NCBI RefSeq assembly: GCF_000261365.1
Contig: NZ_AJVC01000004.1
Location: 868,001 to 932,000, forward strand
DNA length: 64,000 nt
Direction of reading: 5' to 3'
Source of the DNA: Herbaspirillum sp. GW103
Lineage (GTDB): Bacteria; Pseudomonadota; Gammaproteobacteria; Burkholderiales; Burkholderiaceae_D
Position numbers and translations under genes: made by a program. Within the stretch, counting starts at the first letter, position 1; each line of letters opens with the position of its first letter. Shown piece by piece: positions 18,678-26,857 of this stretch. The notes under the pieces were generated by a model. The model saw only the letters and a list, made by a program, of their open reading frames with translations. It did not search any database and was not told the origin of the DNA.

Positions 18678-19543
18678 GGTGTCCTCTCCGCCCTGGTCGT
18701 TCTTTCTTCCAGCAGGAAGGGCCGTACCGCGTCGGCGAAGGCTTCCGGCTGGTCGTCGTGGATGTAGTGGCCGGCATCGGCAATGGTGCAGGTGCGGATG
18801 CGCGGATTGAGCTGGCGCATCTCGGCGGCGATCTCGGCGGACAGGTAGTCCGAGCGTTCGCCGCGCACCACCAGCGTGGGGCAGCTCAGCGCCATAATGT
18901 GCGGACGCAGGTCGACCACGCGGGCGATGTCGGGCATCAGGCGCGTGGCGCTGATGCCGACATGGTCGTAGCGCCACGTATAGCCGCCCTCTGCTGTGGG
19001 CTTGAGCATGTTGTCCAGGCGCTGCTGGCGCGCTTCTTCGGTCACGCTGGGACGCAGCGCGCGCATGAAATCGCTAGCCTCCTCCCAGTTGGCGAAATGG
19101 CTGGGCGTGGTGGCCAGTTCACGGCGGATGCGGGTGGCACCGGCGCTGCTCTCGAAGGCGCCGGGACCGGCATCCTCGATGATGAGACGACGTACACGTC
19201 CCCGGTGCCGCGCGGCATAGACGATGGCATTGATGCCGCCCATGGAGTGCCCGAGCAGGTCGAAGCGGTGCAGTCCCAGCCGCGCCACCAGCGCTTCAAT
19301 ATCGGCCACGTAGGCATCGGTGTAGTAGTTGCAGCCCGGGTCCCAGTCGCTCTGGCCGCGCCCGCGCTGGTCCAATGCGATGCAGCGGTAGCCGACCGGC
19401 AGACGCTGCACCAGGTCGGCAAATGTCTCTCCATAGCCGCGGATGCCGTGCAGGAGCAGTAGAGGGAAATCCTGTGCATCGCCCCATTCGGTCACGTGGA
19501 ACTGCAAACCCGAGAGGGTCAGCCAATAGTCTCTGTGCTGCAT
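18674..19543 (-). CDS. alpha/beta hydrolase
   Basis: 289 residues from the ATG at 19543, chosen for GGAG upstream; an ATG ten codons earlier has none. The oxyanion-hole segment LLLHGIRG is near 29-36, the nucleophile Ser100 in GHSMGG, the probable acid Asp232 and His259 in DAGHYIHDD complete the triad. This is the profile of C-C bond hydrolases of meta-cleavage products as well as of esterases and lactonases. Given the flavin hydroxylase and VOC protein in the same operon, a ring-cleavage-product hydrolase is plausible, but an esterase cannot be excluded. Confidence 0.88.
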   Translation of the reverse strand: MQHRDYWLTLSGLQFHVTEWGDAQDFPLLLLHGIRGYGETFADLVQRLPVGYRCIALDQRGRGQSDWDPGCNYYTDAYVADIEALVARLGLHRFDLLGHSMGGINAIVYAARHRGRVRRLIIEDAGPGAFESSAGATRIRRELATTPSHFANWEEASDFMRALRPSVTEEARQQRLDNMLKPTAEGGYTWRYDHVGISATRLMPDIARVVDLRPHIMALSCPTLVVRGERSDYLSAEIAAEMRQLNPRIRTCTIADAGHYIHDDQPEAFADAVRPFLLEERTTRAERTP

Positions 19544-19575
19544 GATGGTCTCCGTGATCTCTGCGTGGCACAACC

Positions 19576-20178
19576 TCAGACCAGGCCGTCGAGCCCCTTG
19601 ACCTCGGATGCCTTGAGGCCACCCAGGCGGGCATTGAGGCGGCCACGCGTAGCGAAGGCCCAGATCAGCACCACTTCATCGCGGTTGGGACCATCGTTGA
19701 ACTGGGCGCTGACGGTGTCGTAATGGGACCGCACATACAGTGCATCCTTGTGCGCCAGCGGTATATCGATGATGGTGCCGGGTCCGCCGCGCTTGCCGGT
19801 CGAAGGGACCCAGGACTTGCCACCGCCGATACCGTCGCGTACGGGATTGGCAGCCGGGTTGGTCAGCAACGCATTACCGTGTTCGTATTCACCATCCACC
19901 CCCACCAGGCAAGCCTTGCCATAGCTCTCGATGGGCTGGCCCTGGGCCGCATCGCGGATGCGGCGCGCGAATTCCTGGCCCAGCAGCGGCGAAGGTTCGA
20001 TCCAAGCGGACAGGTCCTCGACATACTTGCCAGCGAAAGGATTGTGGAGGCAGGCGGCAATGACGATCTTGCGCAGCGGTGCGCCATCGGCCTCCTGGCC
20101 GGTCTCACCGGCCAGGATGTCTTCGATTTGGAGGAACCACTTGCGGATATGGAAGTTGGCGAAATTGGGAGTCTTCAT
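19576..20178 (-). CDS. DUF1185 'amino acid synthesis' family protein
   Basis: 200 residues. The start at 20178 has AAGGA upstream; the longer open frame is rejected. Stretches such as KIVIAACLHNPFAGKYVEDL, YGKACLVGVDGEYEHGNALL and GKSWVPSTGKRG fit the DUF1185 family, a small alpha/beta fold named from weak similarity and without a proven reaction. It is found here between the hydrolase and VOC genes of a catabolic operon. No signal peptide is present, so it is cytosolic. Function unknown. Confidence 0.8.
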   Translation of the reverse strand: MKTPNFANFHIRKWFLQIEDILAGETGQEADGAPLRKIVIAACLHNPFAGKYVEDLSAWIEPSPLLGQEFARRIRDAAQGQPIESYGKACLVGVDGEYEHGNALLTNPAANPVRDGIGGGKSWVPSTGKRGGPGTIIDIPLAHKDALYVRSHYDTVSAQFNDGPNRDEVVLIWAFATRGRLNARLGGLKASEVKGLDGLV

Positions 20179-20245
20179 GGAACGTCCTTGGAAGGAGGCA
20201 ATACGGTGCAAGGGAATAAAGGAAATAAAGGAGACTCGCGCCGCC

Positions 20246-20749
20246 TTACAGCGGATCGAGATGGAAGCTGTCGCTGGGGGCGTTGTACTGGCCCAGCAGG
20301 CGCTTGCCTTCCTCGTCATCGTGCGCGGTCTCGAAGAAGAATTCGAAGCGGTGACCGTCGGGGTCATGGAAATAGATGCCATAGCCGACTTTGTGATCGG
20401 TGATCTTGAAGATCTCGATGCCCTTGGCCAGCAACATGCCGTAGAGGCGACGGAATTCCTCCATGTCGCCCTCCACCTCCAGGCCGTAGTGCTGCATGTT
20501 GACCTCGCCACGTACGGCCTGACCGGGTTCGTCCACGCGGATGAGCGCGATGTCGTGGTGCTTCTTGCCGAAGGACAGGAAGACCCAGCGCTCGGCGCGG
20601 GCCGTGACCGTCATGCCCAGCACGTCTTCATACCAGGGTGCCGAAGCGTGCGGGTCCCTGACGAACAGGGCCAGGTGAGTGCGGCGGATGCGCGGCCTGA
20701 TCGCCGCAGCGGTGTGCGCAGCAGCGGCGGTGGTGGCGGTTGCGGACAT
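20246..20749 (-). CDS. VOC superfamily protein (single-domain dioxygenase/glyoxalase fold)
   Basis: 167 residues: one vicinal-oxygen-chelate unit with two beta-alpha-beta-beta-beta modules. Probable metal ligands are His25 (THLALF), His87 (MQHYGLEV) and Glu136 (DPDGHRFEF), the 2-His-1-Glu set of the type I extradiol dioxygenase and glyoxalase families. AGGAGG precedes the ATG. It is shorter than classic two-domain extradiol dioxygenases (about 300 residues), so ring cleavage is possible but isomerase or lyase activity is equally consistent. The operon context of hydroxylase plus C-C-hydrolase-like protein favours ring cleavage. Confidence 0.85.
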   Translation of the reverse strand: MSATATTAAAAHTAAAIRPRIRRTHLALFVRDPHASAPWYEDVLGMTVTARAERWVFLSFGKKHHDIALIRVDEPGQAVRGEVNMQHYGLEVEGDMEEFRRLYGMLLAKGIEIFKITDHKVGYGIYFHDPDGHRFEFFFETAHDDEEGKRLLGQYNAPSDSFHLDPL

Positions 20750-20764
20750 GAGACCCTCCTGTGT

Positions 20765-21802
20765 CTAGTCGATCGATTGCGGATGGGCATGCACCGGGGC
20801 CACGAAGGGCGTCCACGCCACCGAGGTGATTTCGCTGAAGTCGCGCCATTCCTTGTACCAACTGCGTCCGCCATCGGTGGAGCGCAAGAGATAACCATAC
20901 TTGGTGCCGGCAAAGAGCAGTTGCGGGTCCGATGGATGGCCACCGAACGCCCACACCGTGGAATTGGGTGCGGTGTGCAGCACACTGAGTTGCCAGCTCT
21001 GGCCGCGATCCTCGGAGCGATAGATGCGGGTGCGTGTACCGGGCGTACCATCGCCGATGGCCAGCAGCAGTTGATTGCCCTGCGGATCCAGCGCCTGGAT
21101 GGTGCGGGTGTAGTACATGCCGTCGAAGCGCTCCTTGGAGGCCTTGGCAGTGAAGCTGGCGGCATCATCACTGCTCTCGCAGACCGAATTGACGGTCACC
21201 ACCACATGCTTGACCGGTGCATCGGCGGTGGCCGGCAGCACGGTGATGGCATGGATGTCGGAATTGTTGATGCCACGGCCCGGTGTGTCGATGCGGGTCC
21301 AACTATCGCCTTCGTCATTGCTGCGCCAGGCACCGCCCTCTTCCACACCGAACCAGACTTCCTGCGGTGCATCGGCGCGCACGAAGATGGTCAGGATGCG
21401 CGGCTTGTGCACGCCCGAGCAGAATTCCGGCAGCTCCACATCCAGTTGTTGCCACGACAGGCCACCGTCGCGTGAACGGAACATGCAAGCGCGCGACGGT
21501 GCGCCGGTACCGGCAAAGACCAGTTTGGGGTTGCTGGGGCTGAAGGCGATTGACCAGACGGTCTGATCATCGGCGGGCGAGGCAATGCGCTTGAAGTGCG
21601 CACCGCCATCGGTGCTCAGGCAGATGCCGACATCGGCACCGGCCAGTACCCGTGCGGGGTCCGACGGATCGACAGCCAGGCTACGTACCACGCCGTCGAA
21701 TTCGATGGCTTCCTTCAGGCCCAGGCGGTGCCAGGTCGCACCATTGTCGACACTGCGCACGATGCCTTGGCCGGCGGTGCCGACCAGGATGGTTCCTTGC
21801 AT
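20765..21802 (-). CDS. BNR/Asp-box beta-propeller protein (cytosolic)
   Basis: 345 residues with repeated Asp-box motifs in propeller blades: SVDNGATWHRL (17-27), STDGGAHF, SRDGGLSW, SNDEGDSW, SEDRGQSW and STDGGRSW. Such proteins are often named glycosyl hydrolase or sialidase, but no sialidase arginine triad or catalytic set is evident, so I read it as a propeller of unknown activity. No signal peptide is seen. AGAGGA precedes the ATG at 21802; the much longer open frame to 22240 overlaps the SDR gene and is rejected. It lies 15 bp before the VOC gene. Together with the exported YCF48-like protein it is the second propeller in this regulon. Confidence 0.8.
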   Translation of the reverse strand: MQGTILVGTAGQGIVRSVDNGATWHRLGLKEAIEFDGVVRSLAVDPSDPARVLAGADVGICLSTDGGAHFKRIASPADDQTVWSIAFSPSNPKLVFAGTGAPSRACMFRSRDGGLSWQQLDVELPEFCSGVHKPRILTIFVRADAPQEVWFGVEEGGAWRSNDEGDSWTRIDTPGRGINNSDIHAITVLPATADAPVKHVVVTVNSVCESSDDAASFTAKASKERFDGMYYTRTIQALDPQGNQLLLAIGDGTPGTRTRIYRSEDRGQSWQLSVLHTAPNSTVWAFGGHPSDPQLLFAGTKYGYLLRSTDGGRSWYKEWRDFSEITSVAWTPFVAPVHAHPQSID

Positions 21803-21834
21803 GATGAGTTCCTCTTCAGTCTCTCGGGTTCGAG

Positions 21835-22629
21835 TCAGATGTAGATGCCACGGGTGATGCCGCCATCCACCGCAATGGATTCGCCGGTGATGGCCGCCGC
21901 ACGCGGGGAAGCCAGGAACAGTACGACGTCGGCGATCTCCTCCACCTGCAGCACGCGCCGGATCGGCGTGGCCTTGGCATAGTTCTGCTCGACCTGCTCG
22001 GGAGTCAGGCCCTGCAGCTTGGCTTCCTTCTCGTACAGCTCGTGGATGTGCGGGGTCTCCACCACGCCGGGATGGATCACGTTGACAGTGATGCCGTCCG
22101 GTCCGAGCTGATCCGACAGGGTCTTCGTCAGATGGCAGATAGCCACGTTGCGCATGCCGGACAACTGCTTGCTGCCACGGCCGGTAAGCCCGCCGATATT
22201 GATGATGCGACCGTACCCACCGCTGCGCATGTGTGCACAAGCGGCTTTGGCAAAGCGCATGTAGCCGACCACCTTGATGTTGATGTCTTCCAGCAGTCCC
22301 TCGGCACTGGCGTGCTGGATTTCCGAACGCACCAGGCCACCCGGATGGGCCGCGCCATTGACCAGGATATCGATACGGCCGAAGTGCCGGGCAGCGTGCG
22401 CCACGGCAGCCTCCACCTGGACGGTATTGCTCACGTCGGCGGCCACGGCGATGACTTCGGCGCCGGTGCTCTGGCTCAGCTCGCTGGCCACTTCTTCCAG
22501 CTTGTCCTTGCTGCGCGCCACGATGGCCACGCGCACCCCTTCGCGCGCCAGCGCTTCGGCTACCGCCCGTCCGATGCCCAGGCTGCCGCCGGTGACGATG
22601 GCGGCCTTGCCTTGCAGATTCAGTTCCAT
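21835..22629 (-). CDS. SDR-fold protein lacking the canonical catalytic Ser-Tyr-Lys
   Basis: 264 residues with a clear Rossmann fold: TGGSLGIG at 13-20, NGAA at 91-94 in place of NNAG, Asn117 of the active-site tetrad, and the C-terminal HPGVVETP. Where classical SDRs have Ser, then YxxxK, alignment by eye gives Gly146, Ser157 and Asn161 (SGMRN) before AICHLTKTLS. The usual acid/base residues are therefore missing. It may bind nucleotide and act by another mechanism or as a non-catalytic partner. AAGGAG precedes the ATG. It lies 53 bp after the ThDP enzyme gene in the operon. Confidence 0.85.
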   Translation of the reverse strand: MELNLQGKAAIVTGGSLGIGRAVAEALAREGVRVAIVARSKDKLEEVASELSQSTGAEVIAVAADVSNTVQVEAAVAHAARHFGRIDILVNGAAHPGGLVRSEIQHASAEGLLEDINIKVVGYMRFAKAACAHMRSGGYGRIINIGGLTGRGSKQLSGMRNVAICHLTKTLSDQLGPDGITVNVIHPGVVETPHIHELYEKEAKLQGLTPEQVEQNYAKATPIRRVLQVEEIADVVLFLASPRAAAITGESIAVDGGITRGIYI

Positions 22630-22682
22630 GCTTGCTCCTTGTTCAGTGCCGTGTATGACATTACGTCGCTAGGGAAAATGAT

Positions 22683-24239
22683 TTACAGCGCCATCTCGAT
22701 GAGGGTCGGTCCATTAGCAGCGAAGGCAGTCTGCAACTGCTGCTGCAATTGCTGCGCAGTTTCGGCACGTACGGCCGGCACGCCATAGGACTGCGCCAAC
22801 CCGACCCAGTCGATGCGCGGGTGATCCAGCGCGGTCATCTGCGCGGCGCGCTCGCCCAGGGAAGCGCCATCGCGGCGCAGTTCGTTGCGCAGGATGGCGT
22901 ACTGGTGATTGGCGGCGATCAGCACCACCACCCTGGCGTTCTCATGGGCCAGCGACCACAGGGTCTGGATGGTGTACTGCGTGCTGCCGTCCGAGAGCAG
23001 GCCGACCACGGTGCGCTCGGGGCAGGCCACCGCCGCGCCCAGCGCCACCGGCAGGCCCTGGCCGATGGCGCCGCCGGTATTGGTGAGCACCGTATGCGCA
23101 CGGGCCGCATCGGAGACCGCATAGAAGGGATAGCCGCAGGTACCGCCCTCGACTGAGACAATGGCTTGCTCCGGCAGCTCGCGCGCCAGGACGGAGGCAA
23201 TCTTCTGCGGCGTCAACTCGCCCTCCGGCAGCGGCGGCAAGACATGCTGCGGCATCACGTAGGCGGGCGCACCGAGCGCATCGGCCAGTTTCTCCACGCG
23301 CACAGCCGCAGGACGGCCAGGCAGGCTGATGGTCAGCAGGCGCTCCGGTGTCACCAGCGCGCTGGGATGGCCGACATAGCCAAAGTAGGTGATCGGTGGG
23401 AGCGCGCCTACCAGCACTACCAGGTCTGCCTCGTCGAGGATCTTGCGGGCCGGTTCGGGGAAATACGGCAAGCGATCAAAGGAGGGCAAACCCTGGCCGC
23501 GCTCGGCGCGGGCCGGGAAGGTTTCAGCGTAGACGCCGCATCCAATGTGCGCCGCGATGCGCGCCACGGCACGCTGGGCGCGAGATCCCAGGCCGCTGTC
23601 CTCACCTCCCCCGCCCAGCAGGAACACCACGCGCTGCGCACGTTGGAGAAGCGCCAGCGCCTGGGCGGGCTGGTAGTCATCGGCGGGTCCGGTGTCGTCT
23701 TCGGTGGCAGCAGCCGGAGGGGCCGCCTCCATGGCGGCGAACTGGAAATCCGCCGGGAAGATCAGCGTGCTGCCCTGCCCGCCCGCCGCCAGGCTCTGAC
23801 GTACGGAGGCGGCGGCGGCGGGGGCGATGTCCTCGGTGCCGGTGATGCGGTGGACCCAGCCCGAGACCGGATGTGCCAGCGATTCGATATCCGAGGTCAG
23901 CGGTGCGTCATAAGGCAGGTGCCAGCTGGTGTGGTCACCGATGATGTTGACAATGGGCGTGCGGGCGCGGCGGGCATTGTGCAGGTTGGCGATGCCATTG
24001 GCAAAGCCCGGTCCCAGGTGCAGCAGCGTGCTGGCCGGACGACCCAGCATGCGACCATAGCCATCTGCGGCGCCGGTGCAGACGTTTTCCTGCAGCGCTA
24101 CCACACAACGCAGCTTGGGGAAACTTTCCAGTCCTCGGACCAGGTCCAGTTCGGTGGTACCGGGATTGGCGAAACAGGTGTCCACGCCTTGGTCCAGCAG
24201 ACCGGCCCATAAGGCCTGCGCTCCAGTGTATCGGGTCAT
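22683..24239 (-). CDS. thiamine-diphosphate-dependent enzyme (acetolactate synthase / benzoylformate decarboxylase type)
   Basis: 518 residues with the three-domain layout of ThDP decarboxylases and lyases. The activating glutamate is Glu51 in LQENVCTGAADGYGR. The ThDP/Mg motif near 416-444 starts with SDGS rather than GDGS and ends with Asn444 in IAANHQYAIL. It is shorter than true biosynthetic acetolactate synthases and has no small subunit nearby, so a catabolic 2-oxo acid decarboxylase or C-C lyase is more likely. AAAGGA precedes the ATG. It is the first gene of the ten-gene operon, divergent from the IclR regulator. Substrate unknown. Confidence 0.87.
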   Translation of the reverse strand: MTRYTGAQALWAGLLDQGVDTCFANPGTTELDLVRGLESFPKLRCVVALQENVCTGAADGYGRMLGRPASTLLHLGPGFANGIANLHNARRARTPIVNIIGDHTSWHLPYDAPLTSDIESLAHPVSGWVHRITGTEDIAPAAAASVRQSLAAGGQGSTLIFPADFQFAAMEAAPPAAATEDDTGPADDYQPAQALALLQRAQRVVFLLGGGGEDSGLGSRAQRAVARIAAHIGCGVYAETFPARAERGQGLPSFDRLPYFPEPARKILDEADLVVLVGALPPITYFGYVGHPSALVTPERLLTISLPGRPAAVRVEKLADALGAPAYVMPQHVLPPLPEGELTPQKIASVLARELPEQAIVSVEGGTCGYPFYAVSDAARAHTVLTNTGGAIGQGLPVALGAAVACPERTVVGLLSDGSTQYTIQTLWSLAHENARVVVLIAANHQYAILRNELRRDGASLGERAAQMTALDHPRIDWVGLAQSYGVPAVRAETAQQLQQQLQTAFAANGPTLIEMAL

Positions 24240-24367
24240 TTCTTTTCCTTTGCCGCCAGCGGCCAGCGCCGCGCTCGGGCGCTTCTAAAGAATCGGGCAG
24301 ACCAGCCGGGCCACGGCAGCAGGCTGGTTTGCGGCATCGCAATCAAGTCAAAGAAAATCGTGTATTC

Positions 24368-24391
24368 TCGTATAGACGAAATATGTACATA
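24368..24391. promoter_or_regulatory. two inverted repeats in the IclR/ThDP divergent promoter region
   Basis: TCGT-ATAG-ACGA (24368-24379) and the perfect 10-bp palindrome TATGTACATA (24382-24391) lie side by side in an A/T-rich island of the 318-bp divergent gap (24240-24557). They are candidate operators for the neighbouring IclR regulator, which as a dimer would bind palindromes. No direct support beyond symmetry and position. Confidence 0.4.
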
Positions 24392-24458
24392 ATTATTCTC
24401 ACCAGATCGATTATTTATTGCTTGATTTTGAATATAAGAGATTTGTGCAATATATTTG

Positions 24459-24473
24459 AGCCCAAATCGGCAA
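24459..24473 (-). promoter_or_regulatory. regulatory element, copy C (degenerate)
   Basis: Minus strand TTGCCGATTTGGGCT matches TTGCTCATTTGGGCT at 13 of 15 positions. A good -10, TATATT (24436-24431), lies exactly 22 nt after it. It points to the ten-gene operon that starts at 24239. Confidence 0.55.
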
Positions 24474-24557
24474 TTGATGACCGCGGCGCGTTCCCGGCGC
24501 GCGAGTGGACGTACAATGCCTGCCACCGGGCCGCCATTGCCCTTACTGCCCTAGACC

Positions 24558-25292
24558 ATGAATAGCCTGAGCCGCATGCTGGACGTCCTGACCCTGTTCA
24601 AGCCCAGTCAACCCGTGATCGACATCGACATCATCTGTGCCCAGTTGGGCTATACCCCGGCCAGCGCCTATCGGTATGTGCGCGAGCTGGGCCATGCCGG
24701 CCTGCTGGTAAAGATGCCGCGAGGTTATGCCGTAGGACCGAAGGTGATCGAACTGGATCGCCACATGACGCAGTTCGATCCCCTGCTCTCAGCCAGCCGC
24801 GACATCGTCGGTGACCTGGTGACGCAGACCGGGCTGGAACTGTTGATCAGTGAGCTGGTTGGATCGACCGTGATCAACATCCTGCAGGAGTCGGGCAACA
24901 ATGATGCGCGTCTGAACTATGGGCGCGGGACCCCCATGGATCTGTTCCATAGCGCTACGGCGCGGGTGATCCTGGCTTATCTGCTGCCGCGCCAGTTGCG
25001 CAAGCATTTCGATGGAGCCAGTGCCGAGGAACTGCAGCTGGTGGGGAGCAACTGGAAGGAATTCTCGAAGGTGATGCTGAAGATTCGCAAGGACGGCTAT
25101 TGCATCAGCGAAGGTGAATTGGACCCCGGCAAGACTGGCATCGCAGCACCCATCTTCGACGAGAGGCAGCGCATCCTGGGCAGCATCACGCTGGCCGGCA
25201 ATACCGAGCGGGTCAATGCCTTCAACCGTGACTTCCTCTCGGGACTGATCACCGATGCGGCGCGCAAGATCACGGCGCGGATTGCGGGCTGA
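24558..25292 (+). CDS. IclR family transcriptional regulator
   Basis: 244 residues. The N-terminal winged helix-turn-helix (about 5-62: LSRMLDVLTLF, then GYTPASAYRYVRELGHAGLL) is followed by the IclR effector-binding domain (about 75-243), with GTPMDLFHSATARVILAYL and the KTGIAAPIFD segment near the ligand pocket. It is transcribed away from the ThDP-led operon and probably controls it in response to a pathway metabolite. The ATG has only a weak ribosome binding site. A terminator for the gene is not obvious in the 196 bp that follow. Confidence 0.9.
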   Translation: MNSLSRMLDVLTLFKPSQPVIDIDIICAQLGYTPASAYRYVRELGHAGLLVKMPRGYAVGPKVIELDRHMTQFDPLLSASRDIVGDLVTQTGLELLISELVGSTVINILQESGNNDARLNYGRGTPMDLFHSATARVILAYLLPRQLRKHFDGASAEELQLVGSNWKEFSKVMLKIRKDGYCISEGELDPGKTGIAAPIFDERQRILGSITLAGNTERVNAFNRDFLSGLITDAARKITARIAG

Positions 25293-25488
25293 ACAGTTTG
25301 CCCCAAAAGCGAGCTGCGAATCGAAAAATTTCGCTCTACGACAATTGGGAACGATGGATAGGTGAATGGAGTTCAGACCGCGCGTGGATATTGCAGGAAG
25401 GCCTGAGTGTAGACGATCTCCCACAGCCCCCTCACCGCAAAGGCGCCAAATCAGGGCTGACGGACCACATCCATCAACCCCGCATCAA

Positions 25489-26466
25489 TTACTGAAACAC
25501 CTTCTGCCCCACCCTGCGCGCCGTCTGCGACGGCAACTCCCCAAAAAGCTCCTGGTAATCCTCTGCAAAGTGGCTCAGATGGAAGAAGCCCCAGCGCGAC
25601 GCGATGTCGCCGATCGAGGATTCCTGGTTGGTGGTGGACAAAAGTTCGCGCCGCACGCCGTTCAGCCGCACGCACCGCAGGTAATTCAAGGGCGTGGTCT
25701 CGGCCACCGTCTGGAAACTGTTCTGCACCGTGCGGCGGCTCACCTGCAGGCGCTGGCACACCTCGAAGATGCTCGGCACATTGGCCGCATCCACGATGGC
25801 CTGGCGATGCAGCTTCTCCACAATGTAACTGCGAGTGGTACTCATCTGGCGGACGGGATCGCAATCCGGTGCCGACAACAAACCCAGCAACTCACCCAGC
25901 AATGAGGACTCCAGCGCCTGCTCACGTTGCTGCGCGTGTGCATCGGCCTGCCATTGTCCGTCATCAATCTGCAGCATCGAATGCGAGAAGATGTTGAGCA
26001 GCCGTTCGCGGCAAGCGCGCAATCCCTTGGGAGGTACCTTGATGACCGGCTGCCGGAGCAAGGCACTGATGCGATCGGGATCTGGCATCTGGTGCAGGTG
26101 CTCCTCAAACAGGTCACGATCAAAGGTCAGCGACAAGAGATCGGTGTCCATCGGCATGTGGAACATGAATTCCTCGCCGCCCTGCAAAAACAAGATGCTC
26201 TTGTCATCCGCTTCACGCCCCTGCACGTGCGCCGCGCCCGGTGCAGCAATCGGGAAGGCAAAGCAGATCTGGTCCCGCGGCGCCTCGCCATGCTGAACCA
26301 CACGCTTGTTGATGCGCTCGCGAAAAGCGTGGCAGCGCCGCGTCGATAACTGCATCAGCGAGCTCTCCAGCTTGCCGGCGGAAATCTGTGCATACGTCTG
26401 CTTCCACGCGCCAATGGCGGCAGCGTGCACATGCACATCCTGAAAACGGTGAATGCTTTGCAACAT
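25489..26466 (-). CDS. AraC family transcriptional regulator (EutR-like)
   Basis: 325 residues from the ATG at 26466, chosen for GGAGAGAG upstream; an open frame 18 codons longer is less likely. The N-terminal ligand-sensing domain spans about 1-215, and the C-terminal double helix-turn-helix about 220-320. The stretch CQRLQVSRRTVQNSFQTVAE followed by TPLNYLRCVRLNGVRREL is of the type seen in the ethanolamine regulator EutR and related activators of amine/aldehyde genes. It lies divergent from an aldehyde dehydrogenase and between copies C and B of the shared promoter element, making it the best candidate for the protein that binds it. Confidence 0.88.
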   Translation of the reverse strand: MLQSIHRFQDVHVHAAAIGAWKQTYAQISAGKLESSLMQLSTRRCHAFRERINKRVVQHGEAPRDQICFAFPIAAPGAAHVQGREADDKSILFLQGGEEFMFHMPMDTDLLSLTFDRDLFEEHLHQMPDPDRISALLRQPVIKVPPKGLRACRERLLNIFSHSMLQIDDGQWQADAHAQQREQALESSLLGELLGLLSAPDCDPVRQMSTTRSYIVEKLHRQAIVDAANVPSIFEVCQRLQVSRRTVQNSFQTVAETTPLNYLRCVRLNGVRRELLSTTNQESSIGDIASRWGFFHLSHFAEDYQELFGELPSQTARRVGQKVFQ

Positions 26467-26540
26467 GGTCTCTCTCCAAGTGAGCCGCGATTGCTCCCGC
26501 GAACGTGGCTCTGTCTCCATGCATTTAACGTGCCTGCATT

Positions 26541-26567
26541 TTTGATTTTTTGATTTTTTTGATCAAA
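26541..26567. repeat. TTTGAT repeats ending in palindrome TTTGATCAAA
   Basis: TTTGAT occurs at 26541, 26549 and 26558, and the last copy is part of the palindrome TTTGATCAAA (26558-26567). It lies 75-100 bp upstream of the AraC gene in a T-rich stretch. It could be a bent or A/T-rich promoter segment or an operator. The 535-bp gap 26467-27001 also holds a very A/T-rich stretch (about 26630-26740) and promoter element B; I see no gene in it. Confidence 0.4.
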
Positions 26568-26857
26568 GTCTGCAACGGTAACGAGGACTGCTCCGAAAGC
26601 GGGTCCAGGGGCCGTGCGGCATCGGGCTTATTTACTTCTTTTTTTGCAAATTTATCTTAATGCGAGAAATTAGCAAATACTTTTACAAATTTCAAAGATT
26701 TGATGATGCTCTTTTCAAAATAGTGCAACTTTAGTTTTTCATGCACAACATCAATGCAAGCCGGGCGACAACGGGGCAGTCAAATTTCCTATGCGGCAAC
26801 GCTACCTTGCGCAAGGCGCCTGGCCCTACCGCGCGCAAAGCCTTCCGAAGCGGTCCC

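Noticed and set aside
20765-21802. Sialidase/glycosyl hydrolase activity for the BNR protein
   Set aside because: Asp boxes are structural; I found no catalytic Arg triad, Tyr/Glu pair or FRIP motif.
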